From: Morchella semilibera
Lineage: Eukaryota > Ascomycota > Pezizomycetes > Pezizales > Morchellaceae
Reading direction: 5' to 3'
DNA length: 64,000 bases
Assembly: GCA_009192285.1 (NCBI GenBank)
Contig: WBVU01000004.1
Location: 372,001 to 436,000, forward strand
Each line of letters begins with the position of its first letter. The stretch's first letter is position 1. Positions 20,757-33,145 of this stretch are shown one piece after another. The position numbers and the translations under genes were made by a program. Under the pieces are notes generated by a model. The model saw only the letters and a list, made by a program, of their open reading frames with translations, had not been told where the DNA came from and did no database searches.

Positions 20757-21152
20757 CTGTGGTGGTCATGGGGTGCGTGCCCACCACACGAAAAGGTAAA
20801 GAAAGTGAGGGCCGTGAAAAAAGAAACGATAAAAATCAAAAGAAAATCCTATTTACAAAGTTAGACATTAAAAACCAAAAAAAAAAGAGAGAAAAGAATA
20901 TAATAGTGTACAAATAGCTTCCGTGCTAGCAAGGGATGAAACAAAGGTCCGATGATAAACCGTGGAAAGAGGCTGAAGGTGAAAATAAACCGAAATTGGG
21001 GGGGGTGTAAAAAAGGAATACTGCAGAACGCCATCCAAAAGAGTCCAACGCTTCGCTGCTAAATGAACTTTCTAAACATGAAAAAAAAAAAGGCCCGTCT
21101 TCTGTCCTACAAGATTTTTATTCTTGTTTACCTCCAATAGATCCTTTTCTTC

Positions 21153-24100
21153 TCATAGTTGACGCTTCTTTGAGGAAGAGTCGTCATCGCCATCGTCATT
21201 AAATAATTCTATTATGCCCGCAACCGTTGGTGGGGCTGTGCTGGAATGAACAATAACAAGCCATCCGACGACAAAATCGACGAGATGGTGAAGTCGATAT
21301 GCATAGGTTACGCCGTACAAAGCGGAATAAGATGCTAACCCGAGGAATAGTAGGTTTGTGATTAACCTTATACTATTTCGTTATAAATTTTGTTAGCAGT
21401 GTTTAGAGACCAAGTTTTTTGAAAAACATACCGGTTGGAAATCCTTGGGATCATGTTTCCGGTCGTAAGGGTTTCTACAAGCAGTATAAACGGCATGATC
21501 GAGAGCAGGTTGTGGTGGGATGAAAACGGCGTGAGCCAATGAACTGCCAGGTTATGTATCCACACAACAAGTACAGGCAGGTTTATGGGCAGTATCCAAA
21601 GCATCATAACAAGAATCGAATGAGTGTAGTTGGCGAAATCTGCCGATGACCCAGAACGCTCCGAGTACCCCTAAATTTCACGTGAGTTGGGCTACGAGGC
21701 GATGTTTGGAGAGAAAAACATACACTTTCTTTTGCAACCTTCAAAGCACGGACACATGTTGCTATTTGGACAATACAAGCAACCATATAGGCGAACTGAT
21801 AAGGTATAAGGGTCGCTACAAAAAACAAAAGCATGAGGGTTGTCATGATCCGCCTTCGTGGGCTGCTTGACGAGAAAGTGGGACCTATCGAGCGTCTTAC
21901 AAAAATCAGTCACTTAATCCATTCTAGGATCTCCGCATGTCTTACCTCCGTTCGTTGCTAACCCAGTTGGGCCACCGAACAAATACCGAGTAAATGAATG
22001 TTAAAATATGTAGTACAACCATCAACCCATAGTTTAGAACAGCAACCACGCCAACAGCCAACAGGGCAAACAGCGGTGCCAAGAACCAGAAGAAAGGGTC
22101 CGCAAGCCCAACCAAGAGATCATTCTTATCAAATTCCATGGCGGGAGAGGACTGCTCCGCCACGGACTTTGGCCATGAAAACGGAGATGATATTCGGTTT
22201 TCCTGCTCAGCCTTGGCGAAGCCAAGAGAGACCGCTAGGAGGGACAACGTAATCATCACGAATGGTAGTGTTTTGTTTATCAATAATTCAATGCCTCTGG
22301 TGAAGCTGATGAAACGGCCTACAATATCCCATTAGCAGACATATTCACAGATTGGAAGATTATAGAAAACATACCGCCGTTATTATATTCCGTAAATTGT
22401 ATTCTAAGGACAAGAGCTACCACAAGCATAGGGAATGCCGCAAAGACAGTTCTGTACCGCATAACAAGTTTTCCCAGGCTTCCGACGAAATCAAACTGAA
22501 CTGACACATCTATAGTTGAATTGCAGGTTGGGTCTGTCCAAAATTGCAATGACAGCCCTTTCTTATTATTTGGGCGGAGGGCTGGTGGTATAAATGGTGC
22601 TGTCCCGTGAAGGCTTATGTCGGCCGTGTGCACATTGACGAAATACTTGGATTCATGCGGATCCATAAGATATTGACGTACTAGGGGGGTAAAAAGCTGG
22701 CCGTCTTCCCCACAGGATTGGATACCCACATTTAGCTTATATGTCAGAAGACTGCTGTGCATTACAGGTATATGGAGTTCAGTCACAGTAGGACGCTCGG
22801 CTGGCAAGGTTGTTTGAACCCCATCCAATAACAACCCACGCAGGTTGGCGTTTGATTGAACGCTGGCATCCTTCTTTTCGACAAACTCTGCAATTACCCA
22901 ACCTTGTGATACTCTACTAGCCTTGTCAACAATAGCCACAAACTGGTGCTCAGCGAGATCCTCAAAATCATATTGCAAAGATGAAAATGGCTGGGCTGAG
23001 TCAAATGAGTGTTTTGAGTTTCGGTACGATGCAGGCATTTGAATGACATCATCAGCAGCATTTTTGCATGCAAGGCGTGTTGATCCAGAGCTGTCTCCAG
23101 ACAGATCCATATTCATAGAGAATATTGCTGCCGTTTGTCCAGCTTGAAGAGGGAAAATACTGCAAAACAAAACCTCCAGCTTCGAATCTCGACCACCATC
23201 CAACTTTTGATCGGTCAATAGTGTAAACTTCGTGGTCCCGACTCCACGAGATGGTGGCACAGGCATCAGGTAAGCACGAGGTTTTTGAGATTCACCAAGT
23301 TGCCTCAAAACGAGCCTTTGCCCAAGAGCAATAATCGAGTGCGAATTATCTTCAACTTTTAAAAGAGTAGTAGGTTCTAGTCGAATTAGCAGAGTCCCGG
23401 AAACTGTTGATAATCAAATATCAAACCTTTATGCGGTAATGTCTTCTCGGCAACAGGCTCCATGCCCGTAAGATACCACTTCTTGAATAAGCGCATCCTT
23501 TCCGCTCGAGGCTTCGTTTGTCCAGGCCTTTTCACATCGATAATATCCAACATAGACCGAGCAACAACTTTCATGAGCTGATCACACCAAAGAATTGCCA
23601 AATGATCTACCCCAACCCAAACGTTTGGCATCGAAGATGTAAAAACCGTAAATCCGTGTGTGTCCGGAACTAATGAGGAAATACTAGCATAATCTGAAGG
23701 CACAACATTGTCCAAACCCCACCAGCAATGGAAACCAGAGTGACATGCCAAAGGGGTTATTGTTTGCCCATTTTTCGGAGAAAGATTTCCGCCAGTAGTT
23801 ATTTATATCATCGTACGTCTGTACTATTTGTTTATCAAAAGATACGGGCGGCCGTGCATGAGGTGCTGACATGGTGATTATAGTGTTGATAGAGTTGGAT
23901 TGGTAATTTGGCATGATTAGCATGGTACGGGCGACTATTCCCCCCATGGAATGGCCGAAAATTATTACAGAACTCGGGTCCGGGAGATCTGAATCCATTG
24001 TGGCCTTTCGAGAGTCGTGATAGAGGGAAAGAATATATGCAACAGCTTCATTTAAATATTCGGCTTGATCGAGCATTGTTTGGCCATGGAATGCGGTTAT

Positions 24101-24992
24101 ATCTTCATTAAAATCAACCGTAAAGAAATCGAGACCACGTTGTCCAAGTTTCATTAAGTTTTCGTCTTTGGCTGCCGCTTCCTTGAAAGTGCGCGCAGCC
24201 TCAGCAGCTATCGGCCGCACTTGCTTGTAGCTACCAGCATTTCCCGGGATAAAGAGTACTGGCACGCCCTTGGGCTGCAAGCACCTCAGCAAATGACTTG
24301 GAACAACTTGTGACCGCGAGCAGTCAATTGTGGACGGATCAAATGTATCAGGTCGCCCATTCTTCTTTGCAAACTCGCTTCTTGCATCCAAGATAGGCCA
24401 AAGATCCTTCACAGAACCAACACGGAAACGTCAAGGAAGATCTGGATGCGCTCAAGGAAAAGGAGGAACTTACCGGATAATCGATATCTACATTATGCTC
24501 CCGGTATAAATAAAGACTATATTTGCTGGCAAATCTAGTATGTTCTGTGTCGAAGTCTTTCTCCCGGATATAAACAGGAGACATGCGTGGCATCCGACAA
24601 CCTTTAGAGTCGCATTGTAAGTCCGTGAAGGATGTTATACTGACCCAGAGGAGGAACGCCGAGAATAGGACAACAATTAGTGTCGATAACGAACATAACC
24701 ATGCCGACCGTGTTCGCGAGGGCTTGTATTTCCGTGTGTCATCCATATCTCCCTTTGTCGATGTTGGTGTCGCGTCTAAAGGTTCTCGATCTTGATCCCG
24801 ACTCCGGTCCCGCTGTGGAATCCAAAGAGGGGAATTATGTGCTGACTTTATCTCTTCGCCTCGGTCCTGGATGTTTAAAGCAGAGGAAAACTGACATTCC
24901 TCGTTCCCTTCCACCGGCGAGGCCTCGCTCTCTTCACCGTCTTCTGCAGTGATGGAGGGTCTCGAATCTCTTGAAGAGCGTCGACTCCGCAT
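21153..24992 (-). CDS. BST1: GPI inositol-deacylase (Bst1/PGAP1)
   Basis: ER membrane lipase that removes the inositol acyl chain from GPI anchors after protein attachment, promoting ER exit. Start at 24992. N-terminal cytosolic tail (about 115 residues), one helix (LIVVLFSAFLLWV), then the alpha/beta-hydrolase domain: PVLFIPGNAGSYKQVRP, the nucleophile motif VIIFGHSMGG, MSAPHARPPVSFD, VVPSDYASISSLVPDTHGFT and the His region MPNVWVGVDHLAILWC. A beta-rich lumenal part and several C-terminal helices follow (22319 down to about 21370). Stop 21153-21155 after an acidic SSSKKRQL tail. Introns near 24480, 23400, 22320 and in the C-terminal third. Two frame changes near 23753-23756 (GGGG on + strand) and 23717-23720 (CCCC); one extra base at each restores NPLWHVTLVSIAGGGLDNVV. 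Confidence 0.9.
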
Positions 24993-26747
24993 CAATGGCT
25001 TGGGGTATCCGAACCGGGCTCCGTTATGGTTAACGAGTGGTTCTCCGAAGCTGTTGAATATTCTAGGTAGACGTGCTGGCAGTCCGCGGGGGGGGGGGGT
25101 AGATTATGTGGAAGTGAGTGAAGGTATCGTTGCCTCAGGAGCTAGGTCGGTGCCCGACGTCGTCAGCGTATCTCAACCAAAAAGATAGACAACCTTGCCC
25201 TGGGCCTTTCGGCATAGACAGAGAACCGAGCACACCCCGGAAGAGATGGAGAGAAGAAGAATGATTTAATAGGTACACAGATCTGGGAGAAACAGAAATC
25301 TAAACGGACCAAGTAGAGAGTACTTACCACGAGGCAGCGAAAAGAGACAAACGACAGCGAGGGGCGCTACCAAACTAGAGAGAGAGAGAGTCAAGGGGAG
25401 ATCGAGGGTGTGGCCGGTGATGAGGTCGTCACACGGGCGGCAAAGAACAGGATTGCTTGGTCTACAGAGAAAGACGGGAACGTTTGGTATTAACGAACTG
25501 CCCTCTAGTGTAGGTACATAATAGAATGTAACTACACATATAATAATTCAAAAATTGTTGATGTACCTATACCTCAGTACAAGTAGGTACAATCGCGTTT
25601 CCCGGCTGTTTGCCTGCCTGCCACCGTGTTTTTTTTTTTTCCCTTCCTTTCCTTTCTTCACCCAACGAGCAGCTAATCTCCGTCCGATTGGCCCCGACAT
25701 CTTCCCTAACTAATAATCTCCCGAATGGAACTGATACTGCTATTGTTACTGCATGTACCTACATTACTGTTCAATCACCTTTTCGATTGCACCCCCTCAT
25801 GGCTAAACATTCTAACCAACCTTCAGGTGATAGGTATCTATTGTGAAGAAAAAGAAGGGTATTGGGCCGCAGCATAACCCGTAAGAAGTAGGTGCAGTGC
25901 CTGTAGCTACCACGTCGAAATGCACTAATTTACCCGGAATCTAGCACTGTATGTTATGTCATTGCTACACCACATTCCCGTGTAACATTAATTCAACCTT
26001 GATTTAAACTCTGGGGTTCGTTTATTTTACTCGTGGGTTCGGGATAATTATGTGTGTTTGACCCGGGACGAACGTATCCAGGCCCATGTAGTTTAGGTAT
26101 GTTAGCGAAAGGTTGTGTAGAAATCCGAAAACAGGGATTATATAAGTGATTGGGCCAATAGAATGCTATTTATATGTATAATAATAATCTTTATTTGCTG
26201 TATATTGGATTTATAATCTCTGCTAGACATCCGCATATTTCTGGGGTGTTCGGTCTAGCTTAGCATCATGGCCAAAGTTAGAGCTTTTCAAGAGCCAATG
26301 GGACTATGAACCTATAGTACTGTACTTTCGCAATAACTCTACCAAAATCTGTATGTACTACAGATAGGTACGCGGTATTGCATAGGAAAGCAGGTATAAT
26401 TATAACCGGAGCGCTAAGTTGTCCTGTGTATGACCCCTTAGTAGGTATAGTCTCTGAAGCTCACACTAGAGCATATATATTTGATAAAAACACATGTGGG
26501 TACAGGACCACCAGCATCAATAAATTAGCACTCGATCCCGTTGATCACCCTACAAGTCTATTCTAAGCAGCAGAGAATATAAAGTTAGAGTGATAAGAAT
26601 AAGTATCATTCCGGTTACTAAATCAGAGGTAATGTGGTTACTATAATAGTCTTTGGTAAGTATCTTATTACTTCCTAGTGTGCGAGTTGCATCTAGGCTT
26701 TTATCTTGAGGAACTGAAGATTACCCGCTCAATGATGACCAGTCATG
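24993..26747. other. Intergenic region RRG7 to BST1
   Basis: About 1.75 kb between two minus-strand genes, with the BST1 promoter on its left side. Contains a G10 run (25089-25098), a GA-rich stretch near 25370-25395 and scattered GTACCTAC motifs. Small open frames have no recognisable product. Confidence 0.45.
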
Positions 26748-27511
26748 TCATATTTCCTTTGGTTTCCTATGTTTTCTGCTAATTGCTTTTCCATTGAACG
26801 TAAGGACCATCTCCCCTTCCGTTTCTTCCCCCTTTCTGGAGGAGTATCTCATTTTCGCCTCTAGCCCTTGTAATAGTACTCCAGCTGCCGAATTCCAAAC
26901 AAACTGCTGCAATTTGCCTCCATCCGTATAGTCTTTGATATAGCAATAGGCCAGCGGTCGATTTGACAAAAGCATTTGCCTTATGGCACCACGAGTGCAG
27001 GAAGATACAGTAGCCAATATCCCAAGTGTACTCTGGCTTGATGATCCCAAGGCTCCCTCCAACTCGCGAATTTGTGCAGGACCGGATGTAAGTTTGTGGG
27101 CCTTACATGAGACGATGATTGGTATCCCTAATGAGCCTGGATCTTCTTTGGGAAGACCTGATATATTCCAGGTCCCACGCAAGTCCACGCCGTGGTCGCC
27201 CGGCATACCACAACGGTCAAGCTCCATGCGAAGAGCTGATAGAGCGGCGAAAACGGTGTACCTTGATGATGGGCAAAAGCCTTAAAATCTGCAACCATTG
27301 CTAAATAATGGGGGTATTCAAGGCAGACCGGGAGACTTACTCATAGATGGTTCCAACATATAGTGTGGTGCCCGGCGTCATGGATACAGACTCTGCATAT
27401 CTGATGAAGGACGGAATATCTCGATGCTGTGATGAGGCTTTCGCTTTGTAGAGACTCGAGTGACTTGTAAATCCACGGCGGGGAAAGCCGGTTGGCGAGA
27501 AGAGGCCGCAT
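26748..27511 (-). CDS. RRG7: Rrg7-like mitochondrial PD-(D/E)XK nuclease-fold protein
   Basis: Family required for respiratory growth in yeast; the fold is restriction-endonuclease-like, but a substrate is not known to me. Main exon (about 27264-26748) reads YTVFAALSALRMELDRCG, then GDHGVDLRGTW and IPIIVSCKAHK, giving the D...xCK core of the PD-(D/E)XK site, followed by GPAQIRELEGAL and KLQQFVWNSAAG. An upstream exon (to about 27350) encodes GTTLYVGTIYE, joined by an intron ending ATCAAG. The likely presequence start MRPLLANRLSPP at 27511 lies in a different frame from the RYAESVSMTPG segment that follows, so the 5' part holds either an undetected intron or a frame error. Divergent from eIF5A. 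Confidence 0.72.
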
Positions 27512-27894
27512 GTCAAAAATTGTCTGTTCTGGAAAATTTCCGTAAGGAGATGTTAAAAGTTAGAGGTTGCCAAGAGTCGCTCTATGCTGAGTCAATTCCA
27601 TGGGGCTGAGCCCTGATTGCTTGACCTAATCAAGAGTAGTCACCACCAATCATATATAAGGAAAGAGCTGCTTTTAAACCCGCTGCCGGAAGCCAAAATT
27701 GAAGGAAAAAAACCAAGTGGGGTATTTTCCTGTTGCCCCTCCACCAGCCCCAAGCCCTTTTATCTATTCCTATCCCCACACCCACCCTCAATCCCTTCTC
27801 TCCTCCTCATCTACTTCGTAGTCTTCCCTCCGTTTAACCTACTACCTTTCTTTTTCATCACATTCAAAAAAAGTCGCCTTTTAATTTCTCCAAG
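27512..27894. promoter_or_regulatory. Divergent promoter region RRG7/eIF5A with pyrimidine-rich tract
   Basis: The 383 bp include a long C/T-rich coding-strand stretch (about 27735-27890) right before the eIF5A start, typical of strong fungal promoters and 5' leaders. An open frame across it (27617-27982) looks like low-complexity shadow. Confidence 0.55.
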
Positions 27895-28720
27895 ATGTCC
27901 GAAAACGATGAGCAGGTATGCATTTTATCTTTTCTCTTTTAATTCCTTTGGCGCTTCTTTCCCCGCTTCTACAAGATTATGACAACTTCACTACTTTTTC
28001 TACCCCGCACAAAACTCCTTTTCTGTCAATCAGCGCACATGGAGGAACTACAAAGGAAGATGAAGCTTGAATAGACCTGATATCGATATCTAACATTTGT
28101 GTTTTTATAGCACAACCACACCTTCGAGGAGGCTTCGGCCGGTGCTTTCCACTACGTTCCCCATGCAGTGCTCTGCACTTCGCAAGAACGGGTATGTTTT
28201 AGATTCCCCGCCGTTCCTGCATCGATCTGATATCTCATTATGATCTACGGGTATATTGACTTTTCCCGAACATTCTATAGGCCACGTCCGTTATTAAAAA
28301 CCGCCCCTGTAAGATTGTCGAGATGAGCACGTCCAAGACTGGAAAGCACGGCCACGCCAAGGTTCACCTGGTTGCCATTGATATCTTCACTAATAAGAAG
28401 CTTGAAGAGCTTTGCCCATCTACCCACAACATGAATGTCCCCAACGTCAACCGTACTGAATACCAGTTCTCCCACATTGAGGATGATTTCCTCCACCTTA
28501 TCAAGACTGATGGTAGTGAGAAGAGCGATGTCAAGGTCCCTGAGGGAGATGTTGGTGACAAGATCCGGGAATATGAGGACGCGGGCACTGACATCCGTAT
28601 GTCATTTACCTCCTTTGTTTACTTCTGAATTATGAGCTAATCATGTCTTCCATAGTTATCACCATCATTTCTGCCATGAATGAGGAGGCTGCCATTTCCG
28701 TCAAGGAGGCCCCGAAATAA
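27895..28720 (+). CDS. TIF51A: Translation factor eIF5A (hypusinated)
   Basis: Essential factor that relieves ribosome stalling and aids termination; modified on one lysine to hypusine. Exons 27895-27915, 28111-28191, 28281 to about 28596, and about 28657-28720. The hypusine loop is intact: [20 protein letters not shown]; then [13 protein letters not shown] and a C-terminal OB-fold half ending AISVKEAPK. Oddity: between about 28146 and 28289 the open frame reads an unrelated peptide ([15 protein letters not shown]), while the +1-shifted frame encodes the universally conserved [14 protein letters not shown]. Extra bases in TTT (28146-28148), GGG (28190-28192) and CC (28288-28289) would account for it exactly (sum +3, so the frame reopens). 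The stop-free frame hides the defect from a simple ORF check. Confidence 0.92.
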
Positions 28721-29300
28721 GCGCACTTCAACTCTCCTCTGTCATTGGATCAGTGATCTCGCTTTTTTCTCTTCAGCTCTCAATTTTTTTTTCTTTTTTT
28801 TTTTCGGGAGTGATGCTCGTTCATTTGGTTTTCATTAACTCTGATAATCGGAGAATTTGGGTGTGAAAAAAGTGAACTAAGGCGGGGGTCAATCTTAAAA
28901 ATCGAATTTGTCCTTCCTACCTCGATGAGATTAAGTACCAACGAAAATATGATTGAAGGGATGCTTTCCACAGACATAGTTGGTAGAATAATTCACAATG
29001 TATCTGGCCAGGTTCTGTTCTCCGAAGATTAGTATTTTTACAGTGATAGCACGTGGACCAATCTGGCAGGCTAATTCTATATCATGGATACATGTAGATA
29101 TTACAAGTCGCGAATCCGTAAGCCCGTGATGTGATGAGCTTGTCACTGCCCGTGTTCAATCCTTGTAAAAAAGTGGGGGAATTGAGGCTCAATGCAGCGA
29201 GTGGTCGTCAAATTGTTAATTCTTCTTTGTTTCATCCCTTCCCTTAGCAAAACGACGGCTTACTGCGAAACCACCTCATCCCTCCTTATTCATCCCAAGG
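28721..29300. other. Intergenic region eIF5A to RRN7
   Basis: About 580 bp: eIF5A 3' UTR with T-rich runs (28785-28805), then AT-rich sequence with the presumed RRN7 promoter. No gene seen. Confidence 0.45.
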
Positions 29301-31353
29301 ATGGACTATAAACGTCTTTCCCGCTGTGGTGTTGAGAACTGCAAACAAACCTTATTCTATCTAGATGATGGCCAGTGGTTCTGTAAAAACGGTCACCTAA
29401 GAGAGGTATTTCCCTGAATCCCCACAAATCCGCGCGATTGTCATCTAAATATGAGTAGGGCGAGCTGGAAATTGAGGCTGAGAACGAGGGATTCGGACCG
29501 CAAGGCAGCAGGGCAGCTGGAAAGAACCAAGAGAAAGAAAAGACCCAAAAAAGTATTTTGATTTTGGCGGCAACAGCATCAGCCTAATTACTCACGTACT
29601 ATAGTTCTCCGCGGAAGAAGAGGCTTCGAGCTTTTCTTGCAATGCTACCAACTGATTCTCCAAAAACAAGTTCACTGGCTCATTAACGAGAAGGGCTTTC
29701 CAGCAGAGTTAGAGGTAGGTCACTCTTGGTCTATAATCATGTGACATAAATGTATACAACTACTAGTAAGGCTCCAGTACTTGTTAACATAAGGACAGAT
29801 AATGGTACGTGACCTATGGGCCCTTCAACTGAAAAATACCTCTGCAACCATCCCGGGGATTTCAGATGCTGCCCAATCGCAAGAGGGCGACCCGGACGGC
29901 GAGGATTCAATTAACGGATGGTCATCAACAACCGGTTGGTCTAGCCAATCGGAGTATCTATATACAAGCGACGAGGAATCTCAAGCCTCGAACAATACCA
30001 CATTGAAGCCCCGTAGTAAGGGCCGCCGCCGACGAAAGATTCCAAAGGCCCGCGACAGGCCGAGGCTCATCGCATCTGTAGGGCTGTGTTACCTTGGCCT
30101 GGTGCTGTTGAGGGTTGCTGTTTCTTTAGGCGACATGCATAGATGGATAGGAGAGGGAAAGCTCATTTATCTAAGGGCTGTCGACTATCTTCCAGTAGAA
30201 ATGAAGTCTAGGCTGGATGATCATTATAAACATACCTTGGATCCAAAAGTATGGTATATCTACGGTGATTCACGGTCCTTGTAAAGACTGACGAAGGGAT
30301 TAGTCAAAACCAAGACAAGGCCTTTTATATCGCACTGTTCAGGAGCTAGTAGTGATGTATCAGACCTCCTTTGGCATGAGTTTTCCGCCGATAGATACTA
30401 CATTAATGGCATTTCGCTACATCAAAGATCTTGGGTTTCCTCGTATATCTCCAAAACCGCTGCTTCATTCTTGATAACGCTGACTGTGGGCAGTTGAGAT
30501 TTACCTTGCTGTCAAGCGTCTTAGTGACCTAATTTCACCCACATTTACCTGGGACGGCTTGCTTCCTGTAAAAAGAGTATCAGCCTGGCCTGAAGCACGG
30601 TTAATGGCTATTGCCATTATCGCTATAAAGTTACTATATGGGCTTGATGGCATATCCAGGATTCCAGAATCCAGCACAGAACCTGCAGCAGTTGGGTTAA
30701 AATGGGAAGCTTGGGACAGATTTTTGCGCTTAGGAAACGCGGAATATAAGGGCTTTTTAGGAGAAATCGACAAGGAAAGCGGAAAGAAAAGACTTGAGGT
30801 TGATGTAAAGGAGACCGACATCTTTGATATGGACGGGGAGGAGTTGGACAAATATATGGATTGGTTCGAAAAGACTTGGACAAGTAACTCTAACACAAAA
30901 TGTAAGTTGTCTCCTGTGATGGGCCGCTAGTTTTTGAAATCGGCTAACGGAATCAATTGAATTGAATAGTGACGGAACAAATATTGAATTTGTTCCCCGG
31001 TCGAACGCGAGAGAATAGTTGACCAGGGTGCAATCCAAGCCGACCCCGAAAAGGAAAGCGACACGCTTGGCGATAGATTACAACAGTTGAATTCACAAAT
31101 TGAACTCCGATCACCAACACAACAAGGCGGAAAGATAGAAAGACCTGGAGATCAATACCTTTGCTACTCATCAACATCTGATCTACCCCTCGAACATCAG
31201 ATCTTGTTACAAGCAGCAGCAGACCTTCTGGCTATAACACGGGACGATTTAGGAAAGGTCGTGAGATATTCTGAGGAACGATTTCGAAGTTATCTAATGG
31301 AGCAAAGGAAAAAAGAAACAAGGGAAAGTAGAACCGAAATCTATAGGGAATAA
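29301..31353 (+). CDS. RRN7: RNA polymerase I core factor subunit Rrn7 (TAF1B/TFIIB-like)
   Basis: TFIIB-related subunit of the Pol I core factor, acting at the rDNA promoter in the nucleolus. N-terminal zinc ribbon CGVENCKQT..WFCKNGH in exon 1 (29301 to about 29406), then GELEIEAENEGFG. Exon 3 encodes RGFELFLQCYQLILQKQVHW, and exon 4 (from about 29800) MVRDLWALQL and the acidic/basic linker followed by the cyclin-fold segment RPRLIASVGLCYLGLVLLRV. Later exons give TVQELVVMYQTSFGMSFPP, LAVKRLSDLISPTFTW and the helical C-terminus. Frame changes at about 30995-30998: with one C fewer in CCCC, LFPVERERIVDQGAIQ continues to the stop at 31351-31353. The end is 11 bp from the convergent neighbour's stop. 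Confidence 0.82.
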
Positions 31354-31364
31354 ACTCGCCGGTC

Positions 31365-32394
31365 TCACACAACTCCAACCACAACTCCAATTCCTATATT
31401 GCCGGTCTTCTCGGCAACTCCAATAACAGATACCCAATCCCTCTCTTCATCTAAATCAACAACAAAAATTTTAGCACCGATCTCCACCTCAATACTATCA
31501 ATTATTTGCTCTTTTCTCAACTGGAACTTCTCCCGCACTTTTTTCGAAGAACAGAGGCAAAGAGGGCGTATCATTGGCATATATGAACATTGTCTTTTGG
31601 GAGTTGGCAAGACGAGTTTCAAATACTAGTCCCGGGTTTCCACCGGTGGGTGTCGGGGTAATAGCAGAGGAACTTAACACTTTCGTGGGGGGGAAACCGT
31701 TATGATTGGCTTGGTCGTCTCTAGTAACATTAGAGATGTTCTCGCTGGCTTTGATGATTTCTGGTCCTTCTCCTTTTGATACTCGAGATCTCTTGAACGA
31801 ATTCAGGGTGTTCTCTTCTACTGAAATATGTTTTTTCGATCTCATTCCTGGGGTCTGATATTTCTTCTTAGGACGGCCAGGGCCTCGGCGTTGCGAATCA
31901 GCTATAGCAGAGCTGCTGGTTGTTACGACGCCGCAATCCTCCTGCTCGTTCTCGGGTGTGGCACCTATGTGTGAATTTATGTTCCAATTTTCCGGATTAA
32001 GTGCCTCTGCCGCTTTTCCAAACTTGAGTTTTGATCTTTCCACTCCGGCCATCTCCACTATTTGGGCCCTCAAAACTGTTTGAATCCTACATGCCTATGT
32101 TCAGCATTTCTCTGCAACTTCTCGTAGGTGGGGAAAAAAACGAGATACCCACGCAGTCTTGTCCCTGGGAAATATCCATTCCCTTCCACGAGATTCTCCC
32201 CAATACTCCTCCCCAATGCCACCCGCACACAGGAGATTTTCAAACCAATCATCCCATTCCGTCCCATGGGCCAAAGGACCCCCCAAACCGACCGAATTAA
32301 GATGTAATGATCGGATGATAGCCGCGCGGAGACATTCCCAATCCTCTTCAGAGAACTTACACCCATCTGAACGAAAACGCCAGGGAACCACCAT
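31365..32394 (-). CDS. Unrecognised AT-hook protein
   Basis: I do not recognise the family. Visible features: N-terminal part (from ATG at 32394) reads SEEDWECLRAAIIRSL and DDWFENLLCAGGIGEEYW, a plausible helical domain; then FPHLREVAEKC. The second part has VEMAGVERSKLKFGKAAEAL, a clear AT-hook RRGPGRPKKK, a basic region (SFKRSRVSKG), then a conserved-looking end ETRLANSQKTMFIYANDT. The C-terminal frame VREKFQLRKEQIIDSIEVEI lies in a different frame from the preceding FFEK; the T6 run at 31539-31544 is where they meet. The junction between the two parts (about 32070-32100) is not resolved either. Nuclear, DNA-binding role is inference from the AT-hook alone. Confidence 0.55.
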
Positions 32395-33145
32395 CACGAA
32401 TATTTGGCGCAGCAAGATTGGGGATAAATTGGAGTGGTAGCGCGTGCTTTCTATATGAGAAAAAGTTTGATGAAGATTATGATAGTCTGTAGTACATGTA
32501 TAAACCCGATTCGACCACGCATACCGAGTGTCTATGCATCGCGCGTGTACCTACATACATACATGTACGGACTAAGTTGTGAGATTCATGCCAAGCCATT
32601 TACGCACAAAATCTGATGAATCCACACAAGAGATGGTAAACTTAATAAAGAGGGTATAGAATTTTTGATGGGCGACTAGAAATCGCACCTGTTGACTAGG
32701 GACCTGAGAGTTGAGGTTGGTTTAAGGTTATGCGGCTTTGCTCGCTTAACACGGCAGATGCCTTCCCTATTAGTCAAACGAAAACCTAAGCCCTAAGGCT
32801 TAGTAATGTCAATGATAAATTATACATAATTTGTCTGCCTCGGTTTAAATAATCACGATGTAGTATTTTAGGTTTTTCTTCTAGCTAGTAACAGCGTATA
32901 GAATCAAGTATAACTCTTTGGAGCATTTTTTGGTGGCGAAATAAACCCAACCCTCTGAAAATGGAAGAGGTTACTCTGGACGAGCCTTAACGGAAAACTA
33001 AGCTATATTGGATAAATAATAATACATCTTTGCTCGCCTTTTGACGGGTTTCGCTAATTGGTGCGGTATGGTGGGCAACACCCGCGCCAGGCACGGGTGC
33101 GGGGCGGTTACAATGCTTTAAGTGGGCCAGTGGCGTCCAGGAGCA

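Larger units (their letters stand above)
19324..21152. other. Intergenic desert MTC6/BST1
   Basis: About 1.8 kb between convergent genes. Holds two microsatellites (19385-19440 and about 20695-20756), a MITE-like element (19621-19780), several TACATGTA palindromes (about 19547, 19578, 19613, 19786, 19879) and long G runs (near 19331 and 20619). No gene seen. Confidence 0.55.

Noticed and set aside
27617-27982. 121-codon plus-strand frame over the eIF5A leader
   Set aside because: Pyrimidine-rich promoter/leader sequence read as protein; overlaps the true eIF5A start in another frame.
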